Shown here: in pieces, positions 25,488-34,387 of the stretch
Position numbering within the stretch: the stretch's first letter is position 1
Layout of the letters: the number at the start of each line of letters is the position of its first letter
Assembly (NCBI GenBank): GCA_036392375.1
Contig: DASVYC010000026.1
Coordinates: forward strand, 72,925 to 136,924
Reading direction: 5' to 3'
Length of the DNA: 64,000 nucleotides
From: JAFEBO01 sp036392375
Lineage (GTDB): Bacteria > Planctomycetota > Phycisphaerae > Phycisphaerales > UBA1924
Program-made: the position numbers and the translations under genes
The notes under the pieces: generated by a model
Told to the model about the DNA's origin: nothing
Seen by the model: the letters and a program-made list of their open reading frames with translations, nothing else
Databases searched by the model: none

Positions 25488-26414
25488 ATGAAACCCGACC
25501 CCCGCCACATCCCCGTTCTTCTCCGCCGGGTCCTCGAAGTCCTCGACCCCAAGCCCGGTCAGACGATCGTCGATTGCACCCTCGGCCTCGGCGGCCACGC
25601 CAGCGCGATCCTGGAACGTCTCAAGCCCGACGGCAGGCTCATCGGGCTCGACCTTGATCCGGAGAACCTCGCCGACGCCCGCGTGAAGCTCCAGCGGGTG
25701 AAGGGACGCGAGGGCACGGTGCGCTTCGATCTCTTCCACTCCAACTTCGCCTCGCTCGATCAGATCCTCGAACAAGCCGGCGTCGCCCCCCGCACCGTCG
25801 ATGGCGTGCTCGCCGACATCGGCGTCGCCAGCACCCAGATCGACAATCCCGACCGCGGCTTCTCCTACCGCCGTCCCGGCCCGCTCGACATGCGCATGGA
25901 CCCGACCCGCGGCGAGCCCGCTTCGGCGCTCCTCGCCCGCATGACCGAGGACGAGATCATCGACGCGCTGCTCGAGTTTGGCGACGAGACCGACGCACCG
26001 AAGATCGCACGGCTCATCGTGCAGCGCCGCCGCAAGGTGCCGATCGAGACCACGGAGCAGCTCATGGCCCTCGTCTGCGAGGCCCGCGACTTCACCATCG
26101 AACGCGGCATGGGCGCGAAGCTCCACCCCGCCGCCCGCACGTTCCAAGCGTTGCGCATCCTCGTCAACCGCGAGCTGGCCAATCTCGACAAGCTGCTGCT
26201 CGACCTGCCGCAGATTCTGAAACCCGGCGGCATGGCCGCGATCATCACCTTCCACAGCGGCGAAGACCGACGCGTGAAGCACGCGTTCCGCGATCAGTTC
26301 CGGGCTGGAATCTACAGCGCGGACGGGCGCGATCCCATCATCGCGGATGCCGCGGAGCAACGCGAGAACCCGCGATCGACCTCGGCGAAGCTGCGGTGGG
26401 CACGCAAAGCCTGA
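25488..26414 (+). CDS. rsmH: 16S rRNA (cytosine1402-N4)-methyltransferase
   Basis: RsmH (MraW) methylates N4 of C1402 in the ribosomal P site. The 308-residue protein begins HIPVLLRRVLEVLDP and has the SAM-binding motif DCTLGLGGHA (29-38), DGVLADIGVAS, and the family signatures GFSYRRPGPLDMRMD, FQALRILVNREL and ITFHSGEDRRVKHAF. Length is standard. It normally heads the division/cell-wall cluster with ftsL and ftsI; here those genes are absent and an unrelated tetR follows, as is common in planctomycetes. Confidence 0.96.
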   Translation: MKPDPRHIPVLLRRVLEVLDPKPGQTIVDCTLGLGGHASAILERLKPDGRLIGLDLDPENLADARVKLQRVKGREGTVRFDLFHSNFASLDQILEQAGVAPRTVDGVLADIGVASTQIDNPDRGFSYRRPGPLDMRMDPTRGEPASALLARMTEDEIIDALLEFGDETDAPKIARLIVQRRRKVPIETTEQLMALVCEARDFTIERGMGAKLHPAARTFQALRILVNRELANLDKLLLDLPQILKPGGMAAIITFHSGEDRRVKHAFRDQFRAGIYSADGRDPIIADAAEQRENPRSTSAKLRWARKA

Positions 26415-26437
26415 AGCGCCTCCTCTCGCCGCGAGCG

Positions 26438-26540
26438 GGGGTGCCACTGCTTGACCGGCTCGGCGGTCAAGCAGTGTGAGGACTCACGATCTCGGCGCGG
26501 CCGCACGGGCTGGCCCAGAGCGGCCAACCCGTGGCACCCC
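26438..26540. repeat. Family A double-hairpin repeat, copy 4
   Basis: Ends are GGGGTGCCAC and GTGGCACCCC. Left hairpin: CACTGCTTGACCG / CGGTCAAGCAGTG, 13 bp, loop GCTCGG. Right hairpin: CACGGGCTGGCC / GGCCAACCCGTG with one mismatch. Compared with copies 1-3 both stems are changed on both arms, so pairing is kept. It starts 24 bases after the rsmH stop. Confidence 0.9.
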
Positions 26541-26560
26541 ATCATGGTTCCAGCTCGAAT

Positions 26561-26619
26561 CACCCCTCCCCGGTCTCGCTGCGCTCGACCACCCCTCCCC
26601 GCTTCGCGGGGCGGGGAGG
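26561..26619. repeat. Second paired-hairpin element (family D-like)
   Basis: GGTCTCGC-TGC-GCTCGACC is followed by CCTCCCCGC-TTC-GCGGGGCGGGGAGG. Two hairpins in series lie directly after family A copy 4. The second hairpin shares its CTCCCCG core with the element at 21267. Confidence 0.6.
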
Positions 26620-26667
26620 CGCGGCATCGTGCCCGAAACCACTTGCCATCCCCGGCATCCAACCACC

Positions 26668-26681
26668 AGACCGATCGGTCT
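26668..26681. promoter_or_regulatory. TetR-type operator
   Basis: AGACCGATCGGTCT is a perfect 14-bp palindrome centred 38 bases upstream of the tetR ATG, a typical place and shape for an autoregulatory TetR operator. The half-site pattern AGAC-N6-GTCT recurs upstream of the AhpD-like gene at 47093. Confidence 0.8.
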
Positions 26682-26712
26682 ATTCCCTCGGTCTCGACAC
26701 GTAGAATCCACC

Positions 26713-27318
26713 ATGCCCGCCGCCCGTTCCAAGTCCGCTTCTCCCAAAGCCCGCAACCGCGGGGCGCGCGAGAAGCTGCTCGCCGCCGCGGGGGAGCTTT
26801 TCTACAAGCACGGCGTGAACGCCGTGGGCATCGACCGCGTCATCGCCAAGGCCGGCGTGGCGAAGATGTCGCTCTACCACCACTTTGATTCCAAGGACGA
26901 TCTCGTGGCCGCGTGGCTGCAGGAGAAGCACACGGCATGGATGGCGTGGCTCGTCGAGCGCGTGGAGCGTGTGCCGGTGAACGACCGCCCCCGCGAGCTC
27001 TTTGCCGCGATGGACGAGTGGTTCCACACGCCCGATTTCAAGGGCTGCGCGTTCATCAACGCCGCCGCCGAGGCCAAGGACCCGCGTTCCAAGACATTCC
27101 AGATCTGCACCGGTCACACCAGCGACCTGCACGACGCGATCAAGGGTTGGATCGCCGCGGCACATCCCGCGCTCGCGGCCGATACCCTCTCGCGTGCCGC
27201 GCAGGACATCACCATGATCGTCGCCGGCGCGATCACCTGGGCGTGGATGTACGCGCCGGACGGCGTGGCGGAACGGGCCCGGCAGTCGGCCGAGCTCGTG
27301 CTTCGCGCGTCACACTGA
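26713..27318 (+). CDS. TetR/AcrR family transcriptional regulator
   Basis: A 201-residue repressor-type regulator. The helix-turn-helix lies in residues 16-62 (REKLLAAAGELFYKHG, IDRVIAKAGVAKMSLYHHF), and the C-terminal helical half would bind a small ligand. It resembles the YxaF/LmrA subgroup, with LFAAMDEWFHTPDFKGCAFINAAAE. The perfect palindrome 32-45 bases upstream is its likely operator, so it probably controls itself. The adjacent DinB-like gene may be in the same transcript, but family A copy 5 separates them. Confidence 0.9.
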   Translation: MPAARSKSASPKARNRGAREKLLAAAGELFYKHGVNAVGIDRVIAKAGVAKMSLYHHFDSKDDLVAAWLQEKHTAWMAWLVERVERVPVNDRPRELFAAMDEWFHTPDFKGCAFINAAAEAKDPRSKTFQICTGHTSDLHDAIKGWIAAAHPALAADTLSRAAQDITMIVAGAITWAWMYAPDGVAERARQSAELVLRASH

Positions 27319-27333
27319 ATCGCCGCCTTCACA

Positions 27334-27430
27334 GGGTGCCACTGCTCGGTCGCCCTGGACCGGGCAGTGTGAACGCTCCATGCTGCAACACTCTCACTGC
27401 CCAGCCCCGAGCGGCTGGGCAGTGGCACCC
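27334..27430. repeat. Family A double-hairpin repeat, copy 5
   Basis: Ends are GGGTGCCAC and GTGGCACCC. Left hairpin: CACTGCTCGGTC / GACCGGGCAGTG, one T-G wobble, loop GCCCTG. Right hairpin: CACTGCCCAGCC / GGCTGGGCAGTG, 12 bp perfect, loop CCGAGC. That loop is the reverse complement of the GCTCGG loop seen in other left hairpins. Confidence 0.92.
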
Positions 27431-27464
27431 ACGCCGAGGCTCTCATGTCGCGCTACCTTCGCGC

Positions 27465-28004
27465 ATGTCCACCGTCATCCCCGCCTTCGCCGCCGAGTTC
27501 CGCCGCTATCGCTCGCTCGCCGAGAAAGCGACCGCACAGGTCTCGTGGAACGACCTCCGCGTGCCGCTGGATCGCGAGACCAACTCCATCGCCGTCATCA
27601 TGAAACACGTCGGCGGCAACCTCACGAGCCGCTGGACCGACGCCCTCACCACCGACGGCGAAAAGCCCTGGCGTGACCGCGATCGCGAGTTCGTCGACGA
27701 CTTCGAGAACCGGGAGCAACTGACGCAGGCGTGGGCCGCGGGCTGGAGCGTGCTGGAATCCCAGCTCGCGACGTTCACCGACGCCGACCTCGCTCGCACA
27801 CTCACCATCCGCGGCGAGCCGCACACGTTGGCCCTGGCGCTCGCTCGCTCTCTGTCGCACATCGCGTATCACTGCGGCCAGATCGTACAGATCAGCCGCG
27901 TGCTCGCATCGCGGGCTGGCACAGACTGGAAGACACTGACTGTCCCCCGCGGCGGGACCAAGGAGTTCAATCGGGGGATGGGGTACGAGCCGAAGCGATC
28001 GTAA
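27465..28004 (+). CDS. DUF1572 family protein (DinB-like)
   Basis: A 179-residue protein of the DUF1572 group within the DinB/YfiT superfamily of small four-helix bundles. Typical segments are SIAVIMKHVGGNLTSRWTDALTTDGEKPW (in parts) and LSHIAYHCGQIVQISR, the latter holding the histidines (HIAYHCGQ) that bind metal together with the first KHVGGN histidine. The superfamily includes thiol-dependent S-transferases, but the role here is unknown. The ATG at 27465 is the first after repeat copy 5; no strong ribosome-binding site is visible. Confidence 0.85.
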   Translation: MSTVIPAFAAEFRRYRSLAEKATAQVSWNDLRVPLDRETNSIAVIMKHVGGNLTSRWTDALTTDGEKPWRDRDREFVDDFENREQLTQAWAAGWSVLESQLATFTDADLARTLTIRGEPHTLALALARSLSHIAYHCGQIVQISRVLASRAGTDWKTLTVPRGGTKEFNRGMGYEPKRS

Positions 28005-28015
28005 TCGCCTGCATC

Positions 28016-28096
28016 ACTAGAGCCTCTCGCGTAAGCGAGAGGGCGCGGGTGCGTTCGACCTCTCAGCGACCTCTCGCTCACGCGAGAGGCTCTAGT
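28016..28096. repeat. Family B paired-hairpin element
   Basis: An 81-base element with 27-bp inverted ends that differ at one base: ACTAGAGCCTCTCGCG-TAAGCGAGAGG at the left and its complement at the right. Each end also folds on itself (CCTCTCGC-GTAA-GCGAGAGG; CCTCTCGC-TCAC-GCGAGAGG). It sits between the converging DinB-like and isoaspartyl peptidase genes, starting 11 bases after the former. There is no coding potential. Confidence 0.9.
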
Positions 28097-28102
28097 AAAC
28101 AA

Positions 28103-29116
28103 TCACTCCTCCCAGATCCGCACCTCATCCCGCCCCGTGCTGTCCGCCGCCGCACGGTACATCCCCGCGCTGCTATACGGCATCGCGATCCGCCCGCTCC
28201 GATCCACCGCGATCAGCCCGCCGTCGCCGGGATTGAGCACACCGAACACATAGTGCCCCGCCGCTTGCTCGACGTTCTCACCCGCAAGCTCCATCCGCGC
28301 CGCGATACCGCTCGCGACCGCGTGGCGGATGAATTGCTCGCCCGTCCCCGTGCAGCTCACCGCAACGATCGCATTCGCGTACGTCCCGCTGCCGATCAGC
28401 GGCGCATCGCCGACCCGTCCGGGGCGCTTGCCCGTCATGCCGCCGGTGCTGGTCGCCGCGGCGAGCCGCCCGCTGCGATCAAGCGCGACCACACCGACGG
28501 TTCCGAAGCGCGCGTCAGCAGAAGCCGAAGTCGTCTGCGCCGAAGCCTTCTCGCTCGCCCTTCGCTTGAGCTCGCGCTCGAGCTGCTCCCGTCGCCGCAG
28601 CGTAATGAACCATTCGTTCGCCACCCGCTCCACACCCGCTTCATCCGCAAATGCTTCCGCGCCATCGCCGATCAGCAGCACATGCGGCGTGCGCTCCATC
28701 ACCCGCCGCGCCAGCGTGATCGGATGCCGCACTGTCTGCACCCCCGCCACCGCTCCCGCCCGCATCGTCGCCCCATCCATGATCGCCGCGTCGAGTTCAA
28801 CCTCGCCCCGCTCGGTCAGCACCGCCCCGCGCCCCGCGTTGAACAGCTCATCGTCCTCGAGCATCCGCACCAGCGCCTCGCTGACATCCAGCGCTGCCTC
28901 ACCCGCCGCCAGCCGCCGCTTGCCCTCATCGAGCACCCGGCGCATCGCCTCGCGATACCGCGGCTCCAGCTCCGGCGCCTCGCCCTTCTTGATCGCGCCT
29001 GCCCCGCCATGAATCGCGATCGCCCATCCGCCGCGACCTCCCTCGTCGGCGCTCGCGCACCCTGCCGCGAACAGGCTCGCCAGAACGACCGCTACGACCA
29101 GCAAGAGTGCGTGCAT
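28103..29116 (-). CDS. Isoaspartyl peptidase/L-asparaginase lipoprotein (Ntn hydrolase)
   Basis: A 337-residue plant-type asparaginase/isoaspartyl dipeptidase that hydrolyses beta-aspartyl bonds. It is made as a precursor and cuts itself before T206 (FGTVGVVALD) to create the N-terminal nucleophile. Other family segments are AIHGGAGAI (34-42), LFNAGRGAVL and CTGTGEQFIRH. Residues 1-20 form a lipoprotein signal (LASLFAAGC), so the enzyme is probably anchored outside the cytoplasm, which is unusual for the family. The ATG at 29116 is chosen over upstream codons because it starts the signal peptide. Confidence 0.92.
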   Translation of the reverse strand: MHALLLVVAVVLASLFAAGCASADEGGRGGWAIAIHGGAGAIKKGEAPELEPRYREAMRRVLDEGKRRLAAGEAALDVSEALVRMLEDDELFNAGRGAVLTERGEVELDAAIMDGATMRAGAVAGVQTVRHPITLARRVMERTPHVLLIGDGAEAFADEAGVERVANEWFITLRRREQLERELKRRASEKASAQTTSASADARFGTVGVVALDRSGRLAAATSTGGMTGKRPGRVGDAPLIGSGTYANAIVAVSCTGTGEQFIRHAVASGIAARMELAGENVEQAAGHYVFGVLNPGDGGLIAVDRSGRIAMPYSSAGMYRAAADSTGRDEVRIWEE

Positions 29117-29153
29117 CGGCGCAGCGTACCACGTGGGCCGCGGCGTGCTCCCC

Positions 29154-30971
29154 ATGCCACGGCTCGCCGTACCGTTGATCCACGTGAGCCTACCTCCCAA
29201 CAAGTTCCAGGAAGCCGTCGCGCACCTGCAGGCCGGGCGTTACGCCAAAGGCGAAGAGCTTCTCCGCACCCTGCTCCGCGTCAGCCCCAACGACCCCGCG
29301 GTGCACAACGCCCTCGGCAAGTGCTTCGCCGAGACCGGTCGTTACGAGCAGGCCATCTTCCACGTCGAGCGCTGCCTGGCACTCTCGCCCAACGATCGCA
29401 TCGCTGGTAGCAACCTTGTCCACATGCTCACACTTGCGGGACGCAAGCACGACGCTGTCAAGAAGGGCGAATCCCTGCTGCCACGCTTCGGCCGCGAGGC
29501 TCAGTTCGTCCTGTCGCTCGCCTCGGCGTACGTCTCGATCACCGAATACGCCAAGGCCGAGCAGCTCCTGAAAGCGTTCACCAATCAGGTCGGCCTGGCC
29601 CCGAATCTCGTCACTTACCTGGGGGCGGTCCTGCTCAACCTCGGGCGCGCCCCGGAGGCCGAGCAGGTGCTCCGCAGGCTTCTGCAGCTCGTGCCCGGCG
29701 ACAGCGCCGCCACCGGCCTCCTCGCCAGCACGCTCAACTACCTGCCCAACGCCGACCCGCGCGAGTGCTTCGAGCTGCACCGCGCCTTCGGACGCTCCAT
29801 CGAGCTGGGCAAGCCGGTCGTCGACCCGCTCTCGTTCGCCAACACCCCGGACCCCGAGCGCCCCATCCGCGTCGGCATCATTTCGCCGGATTTCCGCGAA
29901 CACCCCGTCGCCCGCTTCGCCGACGCCATCCTCCGCCACCACAACCGCGAGCGCATCCGCCTTGTCGGGTTCCATCTCTTCCCCACCGACGACAAGGTCA
30001 CCGCCGAGCTGCAGTCGTTGTGCGCCGATTGGCGCACCATCCGCACCAGCAAGCCTGACATCATCGCCGACGTCATCCGCAAGGAGAACCTGGACGTCCT
30101 CGTCGAGATCTGCGGCCTCACCGCCAACTCGCCTCTCTTCGCCATGGCGCCGCGCCTCGCGCCCATCCAGATCTCCGCCATCGGCTACCCGCACACCACC
30201 GGCATGGCGACCATCGACGCCCGCTTCGTTGATTCTCACACCGATCCCGCTCCGGACGCCGACGCCTTCGCCACCGAGCAACTCGTCCGGCTCGACCCCT
30301 GCTTCCTCTGCTACACCCCGCTGCACACTCGCCGCCCCGGGCCGTCTCCCGCCGCCACCAACGGTTTCATCACGTTCGGCAGCTTCAACAAGATCACCAA
30401 GTTCAGCGACGCCGCGTTCGCGCTCTGGGGCCAGATCCTGCAGCGCGTGCCCACCGCGCGCCTGCTGGTCAAAACCGCCGCCCTCGACGGCGAGTCCTGC
30501 CGTGCCGACATCGCCGCCCGCCTCGAACGCGCCGGTATCGCCCCGTCTCGCGTCGATCTCGTCGGCCTGCAGAAGGAATCCATCGACCACCTCTCGATGT
30601 ACGACAAGGTCGACATCGCGCTCGACACCTTCCCCTACAACGGCACGACCACCACCTGCGAGTCGCTCTTCATGGGCGTGCCCGTCGTCGCGCTCGAAGG
30701 CCAGACCCACGCCGCGCGGGTGGGTGTCTCCCTGCTCCACGCCGTGGGACACACCGATTTCCTTGCCAAGACGCCCGGGCAATACGTCGACATCGCGGTG
30801 CGGCTCGCCAGCGACACCGCGGCGCTCTCCCGGCTCCGCGAAAAGCTCCACGACGAGCTGCTCGCCTCCTCGCTGTGCGACGCCGAGGGGTACGCCGCCC
30901 GCTGGTCCGACGCCGTCCGATCGCTCTGGCAGGGCTGGTGCGATCGCAAGCTCGCCGCGGCGTCCGGGTGA
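29154..30971 (+). CDS. TPR protein with O-GlcNAc transferase-like (GT41) domain
   Basis: A 605-residue protein with about four to five TPR-like helical repeats in the first 190 residues (e.g. AVHNALGKCFAETGRYEQAI) and a C-terminal domain of the SPINDLY/OGT type: RVGIISPDFREHPVARF, GYPHTTGM, FGSFNKITKFSDAAFALW, and DTFPYNGTTTTCESLFMGVPVV. Related bacterial proteins glycosylate other proteins using nucleotide sugars. Start is uncertain: GTG 29133, ATG 29154 and GTG 29184 are in frame; the last gives SLPPNKFQEAV right before the first TPR. No partner gene is adjacent. Confidence 0.87.
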   Translation: MPRLAVPLIHVSLPPNKFQEAVAHLQAGRYAKGEELLRTLLRVSPNDPAVHNALGKCFAETGRYEQAIFHVERCLALSPNDRIAGSNLVHMLTLAGRKHDAVKKGESLLPRFGREAQFVLSLASAYVSITEYAKAEQLLKAFTNQVGLAPNLVTYLGAVLLNLGRAPEAEQVLRRLLQLVPGDSAATGLLASTLNYLPNADPRECFELHRAFGRSIELGKPVVDPLSFANTPDPERPIRVGIISPDFREHPVARFADAILRHHNRERIRLVGFHLFPTDDKVTAELQSLCADWRTIRTSKPDIIADVIRKENLDVLVEICGLTANSPLFAMAPRLAPIQISAIGYPHTTGMATIDARFVDSHTDPAPDADAFATEQLVRLDPCFLCYTPLHTRRPGPSPAATNGFITFGSFNKITKFSDAAFALWGQILQRVPTARLLVKTAALDGESCRADIAARLERAGIAPSRVDLVGLQKESIDHLSMYDKVDIALDTFPYNGTTTTCESLFMGVPVVALEGQTHAARVGVSLLHAVGHTDFLAKTPGQYVDIAVRLASDTAALSRLREKLHDELLASSLCDAEGYAARWSDAVRSLWQGWCDRKLAAASG

Positions 30972-30987
30972 CCGGATCCCAACAAAA

Positions 30988-31014
30988 ACGCCCCGGTCGC
31001 AAGGACCGGGGCGT
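30988..31014. terminator. Bidirectional intrinsic terminator
   Basis: ACGCCCCGGTC / GACCGGGGCGT, an 11-bp perfect stem with loop GCAAG, between converging genes. On the minus strand it is followed by TTTTTG, making it a good terminator for the YQG-domain gene; for the plus-strand gene the tail is poor. Confidence 0.85.
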
Positions 31015-31039
31015 GTGAACATTCCGCGTGCGTCATGCT

Positions 31040-32962
31040 TCAGCGCTGGCTGACGACCTTGTTGCCCTGCATCTGAGAGGTCACGAAGCGCTCCAGGTCC
31101 GCCAGGCGTGCCTTGAGGTCCTTGGTCTCGGCCTCGAGCTCCGCGATGCGACCCGCATCGGGCGCGGTCTCGGCCGCCTTAGCGGTGTGCGATGCGTTGA
31201 CGACGGCCGCGTTCTGCATGCGGTCGGCGACGTTGCCGAAGTCTTCCGCCGACCCGCCGTACCACATCGGACGCACCAGGATCATGATCTTGCCCGGCTG
31301 GCTCGCATCCTCCATTGCGATGCCCAGCGACATGCCCGGGCCCGTCTGCTTCATCGCGTGCCCCTTGGTCGGGCTGCTGGTGACGCGGTCGCCGGCCTTG
31401 ATCACGCCGTACTGCGTATCAACCTTGCACGGCACGCGCCCGAGCATCGCGATCGGCCTCCACTCCTGCTTCATGCGGGTCGTGAGCATCTCCCCGACCA
31501 TCGCCACGCCCTTGTGATCGCCGGCATAGAAGAGCTGCTCCTGCACCGCCGCGAGATCCGCGTCGGCTTCCTGCACCGCGCTCACGCCCATGCCGCAGGT
31601 GAACGCCGGCTTGGTCGAGACCACGCCCAGGAGCATCGACTGCCCGGCCTGCGTGGTGAGCTCCACGTGCTCCTTGTTCGCGCCGCCCACGGCGAGCGCG
31701 ACCACGTCGCCCGGCTCCATGTCCATCTCGTGCGCCACCGGGCGGAACGCCTCGGCGAAGTCGAACGCGTTGGTGGTCACGCCGGCGTCGAGCTCCAGGT
31801 TCGCCTCGTCGGTGCTCTGCAAACGCAATAGCGGCGTGCCGAAGATGTCCGCGGCGTTGGCGTTCACGCTCAACACGCCCGCGTTGCCGCCGCCCTCGTT
31901 GTTGTCGGAATCAATGCGGATCGTGATGCTGCCCGTCGACTGGATATCGGCGACGCCGTCCGGGTCCTCAACCGTGAGGTTGCCCTGCACCAGCAACGCG
32001 TCGCTCATCACAAACTTGTCCACCGAATCGTCCCAGCGGATGTTCTCGCCCGTGTCGCTGGCGTCCTCGCGGAAGTAGATGACGCCGTCGCCCTCGGCCA
32101 GGCCCGACCGCAAACGGATGTCGCCCTGCGAGATCAGGTTGCTGGCGACCTCGATGTCCCCTCCCACAAACACGTCGGCGATGTTGTTCATCGCGCCGGA
32201 GGTGGATGCTTGCGTGCCAAAGCGGTTGAACAGCTCACCCGTGATCGAAGTCGAACCCACGGTCAACGGTCCCGAAGCGGCCAACGAGTCGCTGAACTCG
32301 AACCGGTCATCCGAGTCATCCCACACCAGCCACTCTGCGATCGGATCACCCCCGTTGGAGAAGTAAATGTTCTGATCGATCTCGCCAAACCCCGTCGGGG
32401 TCATCACCAGCGTCCCTTGCAGGATGGTGCGGTCCGCGTTGCTATCGCCCAGGAACAGGTCGAGCGAATCGCCCGCGATCGTGACTGACGAACTCACTCC
32501 ATCGACCGCGAGCACGCTGCCCGAGACGATCGTGGTGTCCGCCAAGCTGTGAGCCCGATCCGCGTTGACCGCGGCGGGGGCCGCCAGCAGCCTCGTGCGA
32601 GGCGAGACCGGCGTGCCGTTCACTTCGACCTGGACGTACAGCGTCGAGAAGGTCTTGAACACGTCCGCGAGGTCCGTGTACACCCCGCCGCTCGGGCCGT
32701 CAGTGACGGCCGCGCCCAGCGAGGTCGTGAACACGCCGCCCGTGACCGTGGTCCCCGGCTTGCTGGTGTTGCAGATCTCGGTGCCGCCGAACGGCACGCT
32801 GAAGAACCGGAAGACCAGGTTGTACGAACCGTTGGCGTTCCCGCCGTTGTCGGTCAGACGACCCTGATACGTAATCTCGCCCGACGGCGGAACCGCCGTG
32901 GCCAGACCCGCCACCGCGACCATCAACGCTGCACCCGCGCGAACCATGCTTCGACGAATCAT
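31040..32962 (-). CDS. Secreted YQG-domain protein with autoproteolytic-type C-terminal domain
   Basis: A 640-residue exported protein, the second of three sharing the YQG domain (EITYQGRLTDNGG...SYNLVFRFF...GVFTT...SPRTRLLAAPAAVNA). A long repeat-like beta region follows, rich in Asp/Asn/Gly. The last 210 residues, from AFDFAEAFRPVAHEMDMEPGDVVAL through GVVSTKPAF, resemble the Peptidase G2-like domain found at the end of phage and surface fibres; a final coiled coil is ELEAETKDLKARLADLERF. AAGGAGAT lies 7 bases before the ATG. Function: probable surface fibre; the G2 similarity is from memory of the motif. Confidence 0.82.
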   Translation of the reverse strand: MIRRSMVRAGAALMVAVAGLATAVPPSGEITYQGRLTDNGGNANGSYNLVFRFFSVPFGGTEICNTSKPGTTVTGGVFTTSLGAAVTDGPSGGVYTDLADVFKTFSTLYVQVEVNGTPVSPRTRLLAAPAAVNADRAHSLADTTIVSGSVLAVDGVSSSVTIAGDSLDLFLGDSNADRTILQGTLVMTPTGFGEIDQNIYFSNGGDPIAEWLVWDDSDDRFEFSDSLAASGPLTVGSTSITGELFNRFGTQASTSGAMNNIADVFVGGDIEVASNLISQGDIRLRSGLAEGDGVIYFREDASDTGENIRWDDSVDKFVMSDALLVQGNLTVEDPDGVADIQSTGSITIRIDSDNNEGGGNAGVLSVNANAADIFGTPLLRLQSTDEANLELDAGVTTNAFDFAEAFRPVAHEMDMEPGDVVALAVGGANKEHVELTTQAGQSMLLGVVSTKPAFTCGMGVSAVQEADADLAAVQEQLFYAGDHKGVAMVGEMLTTRMKQEWRPIAMLGRVPCKVDTQYGVIKAGDRVTSSPTKGHAMKQTGPGMSLGIAMEDASQPGKIMILVRPMWYGGSAEDFGNVADRMQNAAVVNASHTAKAAETAPDAGRIAELEAETKDLKARLADLERFVTSQMQGNKVVSQR

Positions 32963-33200
32963 GCTGATCTCCTTTTGCTCTGCCGACGCTCACGCGGCGG
33001 CCCCTTCCTCCGCCCGACATCACCACCCCGGCGGCCGGTTGAGACTACCGGACCGGACCCATCCGAACAACAACAAAATGACCGACACTTGCGGACCGGA
33101 CACCTGTCCGAGGGCCGCGGCACGCCCGCGTCCCCGCCCGCACGCCCTCCTCCGTGCCCTGATCGGTTCGGTTCACACCGCAGAGTGACGCGAGACGCCG

Positions 33201-34286
33201 CTACCGGTCGCGCCAAACGCGCTCAAAAATCTCCACCGCTTTCGCCTCGAACGGCTCCACCTCGCGGTAATCCGGCAGCATTTCATCCCCCGCACGGGCC
33301 CGCGCCTCGGGCGGCAGCTCGATCCGCGGCAGGCCCCCGGCCTCGCTCGGCTGCAACGCCTGGTGCGTCCGTAACAACAACGTCTGCACCTCGTCGCTCA
33401 GCAGATGCGACACGAACCGCGACGCCAACGCCCGCTGCTCCTCGCTCGCGTCCTGCCGCGCCACCACCGCCACAACATGCGGCATCATGAGCACCGGGCC
33501 CGCGCCGTCGCCGGCCTTCGAGACCCCAATGTCCGCCGTCCCGCCCCGCGCGCTCACCGCCCAACCCTGCTGCCGCCCCGACTCCACATCGTCGCTGTCG
33601 GTCAGCCCGGCGCTGATCTCCCCCTGCGCCACCGCTTGCACCACCATCGAGTTCCCGTCGTACACCTTGGCGCCGTTGTCACGCAGCGCGATCAGGAACT
33701 TCTGATACGCCTCCTCGCCGAACGCCGCCAGCAACGCCGCGAAATGCGTCCGCGTCGTCCCGAACTGCGGCCGCGCCAACCCGACCTTGCCCTTGAGCTC
33801 CGGCGCGAGCAGATCGCCCAGCCGCCGTGGCTCCTCGCCGGCCTTGAACCGCAGCTTGTGGTACACGATCACCCGCGCTCGGTATCCCAGCGGCACCCAT
33901 TGGGCCGGCACCGCTTTGCCCTGCCTGTCCGCGATCGCGAGGTTGCCCAGCACACCTTCTTTCGCAAGCCGCACCACACCCACGGGCTCACTGGCCCAGA
34001 ACAGATCCGCCTTGGGCGCGTCCTTCTCATCGAGCAGCTTGCGCACCAGGCCGAAGGTCTTGGTCGCCTCGGTGTCGGGCACGACTTCGACCTTCGCGCC
34101 GCTGGCGGCCTCGAAGGTCTGGATCACTGGGCGGTAAAGGGCATCATCGGCGGAGACGTACAGAACGATCCGCGACGGCTTGGCCTGCCCCCTTGCAGCG
34201 GAAGCCGGCTCTCGACCGCAGGACACGCTTGCGATCGCCATCAGCACCATCAGCGGCACAACCAGCAGATTCGGAGCGATCGCCAT
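33201..34286 (-). CDS. Extracellular solute-binding lipoprotein (iron-type)
   Basis: A 361-residue binding protein of an ABC importer. It has a lipoprotein signal (lipobox cysteine C23 in IASVSCGRE) and the fold segments IVLYVSADDALYRPVIQTFEAASGAKV (in parts), ADLFWASEPVGVVRLAKEGVL and VPLGYRARVIVYHKLRF, like FutA/AfuA ferric-iron binding proteins. No permease or ATPase gene is adjacent, so the transporter it serves lies elsewhere or the gene is an orphan. Ligand assignment to iron is by family resemblance only; the usual tyrosine pair was not verified. Confidence 0.83.
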   Translation of the reverse strand: MAIAPNLLVVPLMVLMAIASVSCGREPASAARGQAKPSRIVLYVSADDALYRPVIQTFEAASGAKVEVVPDTEATKTFGLVRKLLDEKDAPKADLFWASEPVGVVRLAKEGVLGNLAIADRQGKAVPAQWVPLGYRARVIVYHKLRFKAGEEPRRLGDLLAPELKGKVGLARPQFGTTRTHFAALLAAFGEEAYQKFLIALRDNGAKVYDGNSMVVQAVAQGEISAGLTDSDDVESGRQQGWAVSARGGTADIGVSKAGDGAGPVLMMPHVVAVVARQDASEEQRALASRFVSHLLSDEVQTLLLRTHQALQPSEAGGLPRIELPPEARARAGDEMLPDYREVEPFEAKAVEIFERVWRDR

Positions 34287-34387
34287 GCGCACGGGCACCT
34301 CCCGTCCAGACTGTACCAACGCCTCCTGCGCACGAATAAGCCGCCGACGAGGGGCGGCTCTTTCGCTTCGGGGGTTGCCGAGAAGGC

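Noticed and set aside
29190..31022. 610-residue antisense frame over the TPR/OGT gene
   Set aside because: No recognisable domain; it spans the gene and the terminator, while the plus strand carries TPR and OGT motifs.
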